Source of the DNA: Bemisia tabaci
Lineage: Eukaryota > Arthropoda > Insecta > Hemiptera > Aleyrodidae
Assembly: GCF_918797505.1 (NCBI RefSeq)
Contig: NC_092801.1
Span: 13,082,001 to 13,146,000 of the forward strand
Reading direction: 5' to 3'
DNA length: 64,000 nucleotides
Made by a program: the position numbers and the translations under genes. Below, piece by piece: positions 52,901 to 63,837 of the stretch; the first letter of the stretch is position 1, and every line of letters begins with the position of its first letter. The notes beneath the pieces are model-generated. The model was not told the origin of the DNA, ran no database searches, and saw only the letters and a list, made by a program, of their open reading frames with translations.

Positions 52901-55900
52901 TACTTTTAGGCATTAAAGTCTGATTATGATGCACTTTTTTTGTAGCACTGTATGAGGTAGTCAAATTAGCTCAAAAACAAAAAACTATGATTATAAATTT
53001 ATAAGCCCATTATCCTAAGCCAGGAAGTGTGCTGAATTTTCAAAATTATACACTCTGTAGGACGTGTCTAAGGACGTCCCATGAAAGTATCGCGGCAGGG
53101 CTTTGCGAAGAGATGTTATATTGTCAGTTGCCCGATAACCTCTGAGAAGATAGGCACACGTGGTGTCTGGGTGTTGCAGAATGCCAGAGCGCGTTGTAGG
53201 AGGAACTCATATGCAGGTTTACAATCTGTAGAATAGTTATTGTCATTAAGAATGAAGTCCTTCAAGGCTGAATAGTTTCCCCTATGTTTTCTAACCCAGA
53301 GCCTTTGATCTTCACCATGATTTTTTCATCCTTTTGTAACATATGTTTGAAACAAGATTTTGTTTAATTTTTTACTTAATCTTTTTATTTTTTATTTCCG
53401 CAGATGAGAACCTGGATCTAAAGCATGATGAGCCATTTCTACTATCTATGGCTAACTGTGGGAAGAATACAAATGGCTCGCAGTTTTTCATGTGAGAAAT
53501 AATTCTTTAATCTGATGAACGTTTTAAGATTGATAGTTTGGATGTAGAGACATACCGGACAAGATCAAGATTAAAGATTCTTGACTTGAGATTGCATTTG
53601 GGAAAGGGACTCAGGTGCACAGAGGCAAATAGAGAGCTGTCTGCTCAAAGTTGGAAAAATAATTTGTATTTGAGTTTTTGACAAGAAAGACTACAGTAGG
53701 CCATAAAGTATCTGTGGACAGTTTATTTTATTTTTGTGCCATGGTGGTCGTAGAATTCTTTTCTATTCCAACTACTTAAAGCTGTGGATGAGGGAGATGA
53801 AACTATTGAAACTGCAATAACTGCTCATAATTTCAGAAAAAATTTTACCAACTTCACATATTGATGGCCAATGTTGAAAAGTGTGAATCTCCGATTGCAA
53901 CATGGCAAATCTGCAATCTTGTCATGGTTCATTTTTTCTGAAGAAGAGTAACCAACAGATTTTATTGAAATCTTCCGTGAATTTTCCTCACATATTCTTA
54001 AATATTCACAGAAAACTTCTTAAAGTTATTTGGGTAAGTCTTCTTTTAAAAGAATAAAGCGTAATCAGAGATTTTGAAACGTTTCAATAGAATTACTCAT
54101 TTTCCGACTCCAGCCATCGATATGAAGAGTTGGCGTCCTAGGTATGGCCACAGTGGCAATCGGAGTAACTCTTGGTTCAGCTAGGAGCTTGCAGATAACT
54201 GATTTCAGAAATCGAGACCTTCAAAACAAGCCAATCCTAAATGCTGGTTCCTACAAGTCGGTGTAGCAGTCAATAATTTAATGAGTTTTTTCTTAAAACT
54301 GGAGCTTCTAAACTGCTGTACTTCTGATCTGGTTTGACATTTTTTGGCGATTATCGAATGATATGGTTCATGGATCAATGTGGTGTTTTTAACATCACAC
54401 CTTGAGTTTTTCAGCACTAAATTCTCTTTTCCTGTTTAAGGTCATATTTTCATTTCAACTGTACAACTTATACATGAGTGTGTTATATTTATCGATGCCC
54501 AAAGTGCGGAACCTTGTATCTCCATTTGTGACATTGCAGACTTCATGGTTTCCTTGAAACACTAGTCAACGTAATTCATCAAAAACTCCCTTAATTTTTC
54601 ATCTCTATCACCAGAATATTCTGTAAAAATTTCAAGCTGTGAAGTTGGTTTGTTTCTCCTTGAAAAGTGGACTTTTTGAAACACTGTAAGGTAGATATGT
54701 GGTTTCGCACTTTAACTATCGTTATGCTAAGCAGTGGCTTATTCACCATCTTTCACAGAAAATGCTGAGGGAAAAACTTGCCTTCCAGGCTTTCCTAATT
54801 GTTACTGATCTTCCTATTTTCAGTGAATTTTTTAGAGTAGGGAAATTTATCAAACGCGAGTCTTACTAATTGTTGAAAGGATAAGCTTTTGCTCTAAGAC
54901 GCTTTTGCGTAGTGATGAAAATAATCTATTCCTCCGTGATCATGCATCCTCTGCACCTGTGTACCTTTTCATACTTTTTCGACTTTAATACTTATGTCTG
55001 AAAGAAAAGGCAATCAGCTTACACAGGGAGAGCACTTTACCACTGACATCACTTTATACTTTTTGAAGTATGTTATGTACAGTGGTAAAATCTTGATGTA
55101 TGACCAGGATTCAGTCCTTTAAAATTGTGAAACACAGTGTCCTGGAACACATAATTTAATATTTCATCGTGCATGGCTCTCTTTCCTCATGGCTAAATTG
55201 AGAAATAGCTCAGGAAAATGGCATTTTTAGCCCATGTGAGACAAGAACATTGAAAAGTTAAGAAGTCGTCACATTACAAGGGAGCTTTTATGTAATGCTA
55301 ATTGGAAAATGTTCAAAATTTCATCCAAAACACTTCTGCTATTTTTGTTCTATGAGAGCTTTTGACCTGTACTGTCATCTCATTGTTAAGATGTTTTGGT
55401 ATTCTTTGTGTTGATTCATGGGGTCTCGGTGATTCCTTCAGTTTTGATTCATCAGAATAACCAAGTATACGAAAACAACTCTCCGGATCAAGAAATCCAC
55501 AACCTCAAGGAGCAATATTTATTAAGAAATGTAAAAAAAGACGCGAAATGTAATTATTTGCATGGAAAGAGCCTGCTAGTACTTATTCTAAGTGCTCACT
55601 TAAAACTGCTATGAATCCAGTTCGTGTTTTAATTTTTTAACTTTTTTTGTGCTAATATATTTCCTGAGCGCTCTTTCACTTAATGATGCCAATAAATGCA
55701 AGTTTTAGTTATGGTACCAATTTTCTTTTTGCAGTTGATGGTAAAATTTGGGCACAAAAAGAGCAAAATTTGTACTTGTGTCAATCTCCTTTAAAGTGGA
55801 TCTTCAGCTCTGCCGCCATGCATTCTGGGTACAATCGATGTATTTCAAATTTTAAATTCCAAGTGAATAATTTTGAAAATTCAGTCTCTACATCAATCAT

Positions 55901-58900
55901 TGTGGACTGTTGTGCCGAAAATTATTTTCCAAAATCTGAAAATAAGGTCAAAAATACTGTTTCCAATTTGCAACCGATTTTGATATTGATATAAATGGTT
56001 AATTGGATTAAGTACTTTAGACTGCATTTCTAGATTCTGGAAGATGGCTCGCTGCAACGCGACATCAACATTCCTGGCTGATAGAACTAGCGACTAAAAT
56101 TTCGATTTTTCCAGAAGAATCCAATATATGGTTATACTGTGAAATAAATTGATAACCCAGAACAAATTGAGCCAATGGAAAATTAATCACCAAAAAAAAA
56201 ATTATTTTGAAAATCATCTGGCCAATAATCTTTGTCAATGATATTAGCATCCACATCACTTGTTGCCCTCATTTTAGTTTTGTAAGCTCAACTTGTTGTT
56301 AGAAGTTCACTACTTTTATTTTTTGTCTAGTGACAGACCTGATTCTGGAAGGTCATTGGTTCATGATTCATGTTTTCTTGTTGTAGTACCACACAACCAG
56401 CGCCTCACTTAGATGGGTAAGTTTGCATCCCTTATTCTTTGATCCGTTTTTTTGTAACTGCAAGATTGCAAATGCTCATGTTCTTCAATAGATTTTGTTT
56501 TGGACACTGCAATAAAACTATAGAGATGTATTCACTAACAAAGCATCAGGCACATAGAAAGGGGGGGGGGATAGAGAAAGGGATGTACATTTATACCAAC
56601 CATTTACAACCATTTTATACTTTTGTGGATAACCTTTTTAAAGCCGATCAATTCTCTGATATTTCTTGTACTTTGACATTACGTTTATTTACTCTCATTC
56701 CCGTCGGACTTATTTTTTCTGAATATCTGGAACATTCAGTGCCTAGAATTTCCAGGATCATTTTTCTGAATTGATGGTGAAACTACAGGAATGCGTGTCT
56801 CGGTTTGCACTTTGCAAACTGCCTGTTATACTTGATTTTTTAAATGGAAGAAAACTCAACATCATTTCTTAAAGACTTCATCTGAAGAATAATGCACCTA
56901 TGACAATCTCTATGAATAGCGTTGGTTTCTTATCCTTTCATAAAGTAAAATGGAAGCAAAGATTTTGAAACCCTACAAACGAGAAACCTACTCACAGTTT
57001 CGCTGCCTATGTTCTTCTCTAAGGTCATGAGCATTTGTATTCTTACCTTTTCAAATAGTTTTTTCTCTTTCCCATGTTCTACTCAAATGTTAAAAAATAG
57101 TTCTGACAAGTACCCGCAATTTTGAAGTAAGCAATTAATCAAAAGAATCTGAATTACCAAAAAAAAAGAGAGATGAAGGGTTTGAGATGGTCCAGTTTCC
57201 AAAGATTACCTTTTTTTTCTCTTTTTTTTGTATTTCTTTAAAGCACAATTTTCTCATTCCTGTAATTTGTAGATCAATATATTTGAATTTTTGGTGACTG
57301 AATGGAGTCAGGTTGATTCCCATTAAATGCGTCCAACTGGACTGCAACTATATTGGACTGGAATTTGGAACTATAAATTCTGTCCCGGTTTAAAAACAAC
57401 GTATGTGCCATTAGTTTCCCTATGCACATAAGTGTTTTTTAGATGAGCCAGAATTTATAGTTCCAAATTTCAAAATGCAGTCCAACTAATCATGTGAATA
57501 TTAGTTTGGAAGCTTGCAAAGAGAAATGTATTTTTATCAAAATCTTTGGACCTGCAAACGCTTATTTCAGCGAGAGGTTTCATATTTTTGTTCTTTGTTC
57601 CGATAGAGTTCACGTCATTTTCGGGAGAGTAATATCTGGTCAAGAAGTCGTGAGACACGTGGAATCTCTGCCTGTGGATCGGATGAGCCGCCCACTTCAG
57701 GATGCCAAAGTAGTCAATTGCGGTCAACTTGTACTCAAGTCGAAGTCAAAACCCAAAGGTAAGAGTTGCCTCTGTCCTTTTTTTTTCTCTCTTTCTACCA
57801 CAGAACTGGTTCTCTTTACCAACTTAGGATATTTAGCGACCTGGGAAACCGGGAAATGTCTTGGAATTTCTTTTTGAGTCACAGAAATCAGAGAAAATAT
57901 CAGGGAATTTTATTTTGTAAGCAATTTTTGTGTCAGGGAAATGTCAGGGAAATCGAAAAATACGATTTTTTTTTTGTTGAAAATTGATGATCAATCAAGT
58001 TTCAGAAAAATGGAATCAAAACCAACATTTCTACCAGAATGTCTGCTGATGTCTTTTAAAGTTTAAAAATGACGCAAACATATCTTGCACAAGTTGAGGC
58101 GCCATGTATTTTACTCTATGTATTCCTAAACCATGAAAAAATTCTCACTTACATCTAATCAGTTCAACCATGTTGAAAAATTAGGAATATTTTTCCTTTT
58201 TGTAAGGGAAATGTTAGGGAATTATTTTTTCCGTCTGTCAGTGAATTTTACATTTTTTCCTGGTTTTTTGGCCGATTTTGTCAGGGAATGTCAGGGAATT
58301 TTATTTTTCAAAATTGCTAGACACCCTGCAACTCTAAATGCTGCATCTGTCATTTGAAAGTTGTAGCGGAAAAGAAACAAAACAAATGTAAAATTTAAAT
58401 AGTTCAGTATCAAAGTAAGAGTTATGTAATTTATGAAGGAAGCTGATACAGTACTATGCTGAATATCAGAGGTGTGGAAAATGCTTGATGAAGCGTCCGT
58501 CTTGGTTTGTGAAAATGTAGCATGGTCTCGAAAATGTCAAAGGAGGGAAGATTTTCATGAGTCAAAAGTTGTAAATCAGAGAAATCATGGAGAAAAAGGT
58601 CCTCGCTTTTAAAATTGGTGGGTAATTCTGTGGAAAGCTGTTGAGAAAAATGTCGAAAGCCAATGAGCAGGCATCAGGAAATGTAGAAGCTCAAAAGATT
58701 CTGCACCCCTGCTGAAAATATTTGTAAGTGCTCTGAAAAAATGCACTTGAAATATCCCACTGAAAATGGACAGTCTCTAACCATTTTCAATGAACGAAGT
58801 TCTAATTTAGAAGTTTCTCCAGATTTAATGTATTTACATTAAATCTCACAGGTAGGTGAACTGAAGTCTGTCAGTGAATTCTTCGCTTTATTTTTAAGAA

Positions 58901-61900
58901 CGAGTAAATATCCATGGCCAAAGTGTGAACCGCGTATCTCCATTGCGGTATTTCAAATTGTCGGTTCCTATTTTTTTTAGGAAAAATAACCCAAATTTAA
59001 AGCTTGAAATTTATCCACTCCGCATTCTGCCAACAGATGAAAGATCAAGGAAGTTTTAAAAAAATTACATTAACTAGTTTTCCTCAGTAAAAATTAAATA
59101 TGACATAAAGTCTGCAATGCCGTAATCGGAGGTGAGTTGTTTTGCACTTTAGCCATTGATATGGATTAGCCTGGCAAATTTTTTAGATTTATTTTGAATA
59201 TTGTGTATTTACAAGTATCATTCATTCGCTTAATGAATTTTCAAAACCTTTCTAGCTAAAAAAGAAAAGAAGAAGAAGAAGAAGAAAGAGAGTTCAAGCA
59301 GTGACACAGAAGATGAAAAATCGGAGAAAAAGAAGAAAAAACACAAGCACAAAGAGGAGAAGAAGAAGAAAAAGAAGGACAGGTGAGTGTCTTGTCAGTT
59401 TACTCATGGATTTTCATTCATATATGAGCAAAGTCCACTCTGGGTTGTCAGAGTGATAGTAAGGCATTTTAGAGTTTTTTCTTGTTTTTTTTTCCATTTG
59501 AGGAAGTAAAATAATTGTGCTTTCTCACTTGTCGTGCAACAGTCTAAATCTGTAAAAAGTACTTGCAGTTCACCCCTTTGCAGAGGATGACCAGTATGTA
59601 GAGATCACAGAGATAGTAGCAATTCCTGCGTTCTGATGCTCCTGATCGAATTAAAGGCGTTAATTTGGCTGAAAATTCTCAAAATAGAGCTTGGTTTATT
59701 TTCAAATGCTTCTGAGGCACCTTTTTAAAAGGGGATTTGGGATGAAAAAAGTGTTTGCGTTTAATTAGTCAAGGGATTTACGGAGCCCAAATCCCCAAGG
59801 AAAATCGCTCTACAAAAGTCTAAATACCACAATGGATTTCAAACATGCCCAAATGGCAGAAAAATTATTGCAATAAATTACTGCAATAGTAAAATCGCTA
59901 TCTCCTCTCATTCTCTAGTGATTCTTACCAAAATAAAACGCATTTTAATATGAAATTGTGGTTTGTTTACTACTAATAACATGAACAATAGGGTGGAGCG
60001 TTTTTGGGCTTTTTTTTTATTTTGAAAATGGACATAGTACAGTAGTTGTGAAATGGTCTAAAAGTAACGCCTGAATTTTCCTGAATTTTTTCGTCAACGT
60101 TTAGGCCTCCCGGATTGACGTTGACGTCAAAATTAGCGGAAAATCCGGGTTTTTTGACGATAACTTGGCAACAATGGCAAATACGACAAAAATGCATAGA
60201 ATCAGAGTTGTTGGAAATTAAATTTCCAACAAATCACTTTCTTATCGTTTTTTCTGTAAGTGCAACCGTTTTAGTGTAAAATTCGAAAACCCGTATTTTT
60301 CCGGAAATTTGGCACAAATTCTCGTTCAGTCCGGGAGAAATACGGTAGAAATACGGGAGAAAGAGGGCTAACTCGGAACAAATTGCGTGATAGACTTTTC
60401 CTACAAGAATACCATCATCGGGTTGGCCTGAATAACACAAAACATACAAAATGTTTTCCACGGCTCCACCGCGGACCACCCCTTAAAATTCCTAAAATTC
60501 AAAAAGGCGGCCGTGTTTAGATTATCAAGCATCAAGGTAATTTAAAATGTGCATCTCGTGTGGTATGAGGTGTCGTTTCCTATGATTTTTTAGTCGTAAA
60601 TTTCAAATATAGTGTTAAAAAAAGCCCCTGGTCAAACGGGGTGCATCAAATCCAGGACGGGCGGCCAACTTTGAACGGCAGGAGGGTATGTTTGTCCCAT
60701 ATGCCCTCACATTCCCCCTGATAGTTCGTCCTAGTACCACTTCTTCGCGTGATAAGTGAAGTGAGTTATTAGTTCCTTAAAGAATATCGACGGCGAAATT
60801 CCCAAACCAGGTATCTCGTTTGCAATATTTGAAAATTCCAAGAATTCTGCAACATCGCAAACCGATACATGCTTTGGTTGTTTCATCGTAATTTTGGTCG
60901 TAGATTTCCAGTATGACGTGATGAATACCACCTGGTTAATCGGGCTGCACAAAACTCAAAAAAGACTGATAAGTTTGAAGGGTGGGAGGACTTAAGCAAG
61001 TTAAATAATGACGCAATGAGTGAAGTGAAGTATTATTCCCTGTGTAATTTTGGTAAAATGTGAAGTAAAAAATTAAGTGGAAAATGAATGGTCAAACAGG
61101 GTGTCTCAAATCCACGATGACTGCCTGTAAAAGGCAGTAGTGTTAACCAGAGGTGTAGGTATAATGCTGGAAGGCAATATCTGAACGGTGTTTGCGTGCA
61201 ACATAGTTCCTTTTAGCATTACGTCTTATTTTAAAATATGTCTTATTATACATCTTCGAAAATAAGGTACCGATTTCCGTGTAAGTAATATCCGCGTTTA
61301 AAATCCTTTTATTCCCCCGAGAACCAAGACTCTTTTTATTCGAAATGTGAATAAAGCAAATTAGGTCACGTGAGAATCATGGCGAAATAAAAAAAAAAAA
61401 TCAATTTTCTCTAAAATCAAAAGTTGACGACACCACTCTTCAAAAAATATACTGAGGAACATCATCCGGTGGTATGAATCATCAATGTTTTCATTTTTTC
61501 ATTCTTTTTCTTTTAGTAATAGGTAACTCAATTGCATGTAAATATCGCTTATTCAGCAGTCTCTCTTTGAATTGTACATTTATTTTGTAGTGTCGTTTTA
61601 TTGATTCTTCATATGGAGATAGTCACCATCCTCGATTTCAGCTCTTATTGAGGAGTAATATTAATTGTGAACATTTAAGAAAACTTTTAGATTTATTTCA
61701 AAGATTTTTTACTATCACACTTTGAAATTTTCTGTTCTGTCCTTCACATTTAGAAGTCATCCACTTATCCCATAATCGGGAGACCCCGCACGATTATGAG
61801 GCATTTTCTGTTGTAACTTTAAAATTTACGAACAAAATTATCTAAATTCACCGCAAACATTGCGGCATCTTAAACCCTAGTAACCTGCGGATTCGGCCTG

Positions 61901-63837
61901 GATTGCCAGTTTTACGCCTCCTGACCAGGTGTCATTCATCGGATCATAGATGAGGTCTTATAAAAGACAATTTAATTTTGAACCTCTAATCAAAATGCTA
62001 AACCAATATTATCCAGAGATCGTTACCTTAATTTCAATTTAAAATGTAATACACTAATCAAACTTTATAAGCTACCCTCCCGCCGTTCAAAGTTGGCCGC
62101 CGTCCTGGATTTGATGCACCCCGTTTGACCAGGGGCTTTTTTAACACTATATTTGAAACTTACGACTAAAAAATCATAGGAAACGACACCTCATACCACA
62201 CGAGATGCACATTTTAAATTACCTTGATGCTTGATAATCTAAACACGGCCGCCTTTTTGAATTTTAGGAATTTTAAGGGGTGGTCCGCGGTGGAGCCGTG
62301 GAAAACATTTTGTATGTTTTGTGTTATTCAGGCCAACCCGATGATGGTATTCTTGTAGGAAAAGTCTATCACGCAATTTGTTCCGAGTTAGCTCCTTTTC
62401 TCCCGTATTTCTACCGTATTTCTCCCGGACTGAACGAGAATTTGTGCCAAATTTCCGGAAAAATACGGGTTTTCGAATTTTACACTAAAACGGTTGCACT
62501 TACAGAAAAAACGATAAGAAAGTGATTTGTTGGAAATTTAATTTCCAACAACTCTGATTCTATGCATTTTTGTCGTATTTGCCATTGTTGCCAAGTTATC
62601 GTCAAAAAACCCGGATTTTCCGCTAATTTTGACGTCAACGTCAATCCGGGAGGCCTAAACGTTGACGAAAAAATTCAGGAAAATTCAGGCGTTACTTTTA
62701 GACCATTTCACAACTACTGTACTATGTCCATTTTCAAAATAAAAAAAAAGCCCAAAAACGCTCCACCCTAATGAACAAGGTTGGTGTTGAGGCTGAGCAA
62801 CATTGTAAATAAGTCCAGCTGATGTTAAATAAAAATATATATAGGTTAACTGCTCTAAAAAAGGCTGCGTGTAGTGAGCGAAAATAAATTGAACTTTCTT
62901 ACGGTGAATCTTGTAATTTTATTACTTAGTGTTAATGATTGTTATTATTCACCTACGGCTCAACAGTTGGCTTCAACATTATTCTGAAGATGGTTATGAC
63001 CATCCTATTGTTTCCATGTACGAAGAGTAGAAAAACATTTGACTGAAGTCGCAGAAACCTACGCTTGCTTCTGATTGTTGCTAAATGAGATCATTTGGTC
63101 TAGTGGGAATCAAAGTGTTTTAAATTTGCGGAACAGTTGCTCATTTTGAACTGTGTTTTTCTTGGTTTCCAAGTTACTTTCTCACTTTTTTAACTGTGTT
63201 TTATGCATTATTTACTGTGAGACAAGTGCATTTGCAATTAAATCAAGGTTTAGTGACCCGTTTAAAAAAAAAAAAACCCCATATTACTCAGGCGATTGTG
63301 AGACACATCCTATAAAAAAAAAATTTCGAACTTTAGCTGGCACCGAATTTTTTGGTATTCTGTGCGTAGTCCTTTAAAACGGTTCAAATTATCAACACTA
63401 ACACATGCATAAGAGATAAGTTCCTGTGATTTTATTTTTATTCAGAAACTGATATTTATGTGCGGATTGAATACGCCATAACTGCCAGCTTTGAAATATT
63501 CATTTATGATTTTTTTTATCAACAGCTTGACTTATTGACTTATTTTCTTGGCAGGAAATCATCTAGCAGTGAATCCTCGAGTGAATCGGAGAATTCGTCT
63601 GAATCTGAAGCCGAGTATCATCCTCTAGTTACTGTTTCTAACATCGATCCGAAAGAAATCCCAGATGTACCGCAGCCCAAATTCCTTTACCGCAAAGTGG
63701 ACAATAATGAGAAAGAGGATTCAAAGAAGAAGAAAGACAAGGACTCAAAGCGGGAAGACAAGAGAGAAGCAAAGAAGAGAGCCAAAATTCGTGGTTACAC
63801 CAAGTCTGGTCGAGTCATCAAAGGGCGAGGAGTCCTG
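49651..63837 (+). CDS. PPIG: nuclear cyclophilin, PPIG/NKTR/Moca-cyp type (3' end beyond window)
   Basis: Peptidyl-prolyl cis-trans isomerase of the large nuclear cyclophilins linked to pre-mRNA splicing and RNA polymerase II. Exons 49651-49936, 53404-53491, 56387-56416, 57607-57758, 59256-59382 and 63555-63837 join in phase (966 nt, 322 codons), all with GT-AG borders. Residues 8-178 form the cyclophilin fold: FHR (Arg66) and FMIQ (71-74) are the catalytic face; NGSQFF is at 119-124. His132 occupies the position of the cyclosporin-binding Trp of CypA, as is usual in PPIG/NKTR. The insert [13 protein letters not shown] (48-60) fits the divergent-loop class. The tail has a Lys/Glu-rich run, an acidic Ser run, a [14 protein letters not shown] motif and [13 protein letters not shown], conserved in this family before the RS-rich end. 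Start ATG 49651 lies 8 nt inside an exon opened by TTTTTCAG. The last exons are off the right edge. Confidence 0.93.
50740..51768 (+). CDS. hAT transposase-derived ORF, C-terminal region
   Basis: The frame runs without interruption for about 340 codons to the TGA at 51766; the 5' 15 codons of the longest frame (from 50692) lie in the terminal repeat. Motifs include RNLSCLDPR, then [28 protein letters not shown], the signature of the hAT C-terminal dimerisation domain (Ala/Ser-x-x-Glu-Arg-Gly-Phe-Ser). The last 130 residues are a Lys/Glu-rich predicted coiled coil not usual in hAT. The N-terminal zinc finger and the first catalytic Asp regions are absent, so it should not be an active transposase. 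The intact frame suggests a young or selected sequence. Confidence 0.7.
   Translation, partial: TFRRSNEKAFDFSDVRWKVLKRVEIETRTTLLSCLLSLSSLLKVAEKDNFDLITGAIRFYKNVLSKILEKSPISHALVRNLSCLDPRSMIHLDADSSPVSRSAVCKKKMRSVLNTLCDCKIVVAGKVDIILDEFDSFYQNVVLKKAVTFAHYEPYKEKSRVDEFYINFMDKDEYKNLWKVVKITLLLSHGQASVERGFSVNKNLEVENLKEQSYIAQRYVHEFTDEMESLSSMVITKELRQSVSGARSRYATYLEEEKKIKALTAIKNEKSEKTKSLQERKRRLCEDVKTLEKGADDLAEQAEKKQDLSLIVKSNSFRQSAKRKKEELAIVEGEISKLSKQL
52182..52367. repeat. 93-bp tandem duplication in the hAT element
   Basis: CCATCGGGTAGCATGCAGAT at 52188 recurs at 52281 (CCATCGGATAGCATGCAGAT) and the two units are nearly identical. Located 3' of the ORF. Confidence 0.9.
53404..53491 (+). CDS. PPIG: cyclophilin exon (residues 96-124)
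   Basis: 88 nt between CCGCAG and TTCAT|GTGAGA. Encodes [20 protein letters not shown] and the NGSQFF motif, with phases 1 in and 2 out. Confidence 0.92.
53492..56386 (+). other. cyclophilin intron 2 (2.9 kb)
   Basis: GTGAGA to TTGTTGTAG. Contains a GTTGCAGACTTCCTGTCAT family MITE at 54492-54721. The rest is unrecognised AT-rich sequence; short frames near 55400-56000 look spurious. Confidence 0.8.
54492..54721. mobile_element. GTTGCAGACTTCCTGTCAT family copy in intron 2
   Basis: Left GATGCCCAAAGTGCGGAACC, right GTGGTTTCGCACTTTAACTA. Shows the uninterrupted 'cttcatggtttccttgaaac' site that is split by a MITE at 28120. Confidence 0.75.
56387..56416 (+). CDS. PPIG: cyclophilin 30-nt micro-exon
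   Basis: TACCACACAACCAGCGCCTC and ten further bases between TTGTTGTAG and GG|GTAAGT. It supplies [10 protein letters not shown] with split codons at both ends (phase 2 in and out). Without it the fold would lose the loop before the His132-containing segment. Too short for frame-based detection. Confidence 0.9.
56417..57606 (+). other. cyclophilin intron 3 (1.2 kb)
   Basis: GTAAGT to TTCCGATAG. Contains a diverged GTTGCAGACTTCCTGTCAT family copy (56773-57008) and a near-mirror pair around 57330-57490 ('actggaatttggaactataaattctg' against 'agaatttatagttccaaatttc'). Confidence 0.8.
56773..57008. mobile_element. GTTGCAGACTTCCTGTCAT family copy in intron 3
   Basis: Left GATGGTGAAACTACAGGAAT with CGTGTCTCGGTTTGC, right CAAACGAGAAACCTACTCAC with AGTTTCGCTGCC. 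Diverged but recognisable at both ends. Confidence 0.6.
57607..57758 (+). CDS. PPIG: cyclophilin exon completing the isomerase domain
   Basis: 152 nt between CCGATAG and CCAAAG|GTAAGA. Encodes [20 protein letters not shown] and on to [14 protein letters not shown], the last strands of the fold (to about residue 178) and the start of the basic tail. Confidence 0.92.
57759..59255 (+). other. cyclophilin intron 4 (1.5 kb)
   Basis: GTAAGA to CCTTTCTAG. 57833-58328 looks like a MITE: a 'cctgggaaaccgggaaatgtc' left part and a right end TGTCAGGGAATTTTATTTTT ... GACACCCTG, with several inverted 'cagggaa' words. 58911-59162 is a copy of the GTTGCAGACTTCCTGTCAT family. Confidence 0.75.
58911..59162. 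mobile_element. GTTGCAGACTTCCTGTCAT family copy in intron 4
   Basis: Left 'ccatggccaaagtgtgaacc' with GCGTATCTCCATTGCGG, right 'gtaatcggaggtgagttgtt' with TTGCACTTTAGCCATTGAT. 252 bp, diverged. Confidence 0.65.
59256..59382 (+). CDS. PPIG: cyclophilin exon, Lys/Glu-rich tail
   Basis: 127 nt between CTTTCTAG and GACAG|GTGAGT. Encodes a Lys-rich run, a short [10 protein letters not shown] acidic patch, then more Lys with KHKHKEE. Basic and acidic alternation is typical of nuclear splicing-factor tails and could act as nuclear localisation signal. Confidence 0.9.
59383..63554 (+). other. cyclophilin intron 5 (4.2 kb)
   Basis: GTGAGT to TCTTGGCAG. Two thirds is the inverted-repeat element at 59989-62770. 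The remainder has no recognised feature. Confidence 0.85.
59989..62770. mobile_element. 2.8-kb element with ~700-bp TIRs and 8-bp TSD
   Basis: Arms 59989-60688 and 62073-62770 are near-identical reverse complements (TAGGGTGGAGCG ends). ATGAACAA flanks both ends (59981-59988 and 62771-62778). An 8-bp duplication fits hAT and some other superfamilies. The 1.4-kb centre has no transposase frame; it contains a piece of the GTTGCAGACTTCCTGTCAT family (about 60783-60905) and a partial repeat of an arm segment (61063-61100). The frames of 74-81 codons are mirrored in both arms and have no recognised domain. Confidence 0.85.
63555..63837 (+). CDS. PPIG: cyclophilin exon, acidic Ser and GRVIKGRG region
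   Basis: 283 nt between TTGGCAG and GTCCTG|GTATGT, phase 0 out. Encodes a [20 protein letters not shown] acidic run, the [14 protein letters not shown] motif and [21 protein letters not shown] homologues continue with an Arg-Tyr-Arg and RS-rich region, expected in exons to the right of the window. Confidence 0.92.

Larger units (their letters stand above)
49937..53403 (+). other. cyclophilin intron 1 (3.5 kb)
   Basis: Bounded by GTTAGT and TTTATTTCCGCAG. It contains the 2.2-kb hAT element at 50628-52840, oriented with the gene. 50150-50360 is partly mirrored by 50030-50110 ('ttgcattttgcaaaaaggaa' / 'ttcctttttgcaaaatgcaa'), a small inverted repeat. Confidence 0.85.

Noticed and set aside
60234..62525. 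Mirrored 81-codon frames as a conserved protein
   Set aside because: Identity arises because they sit in the two arms of one inverted-repeat element; no domain recognised.
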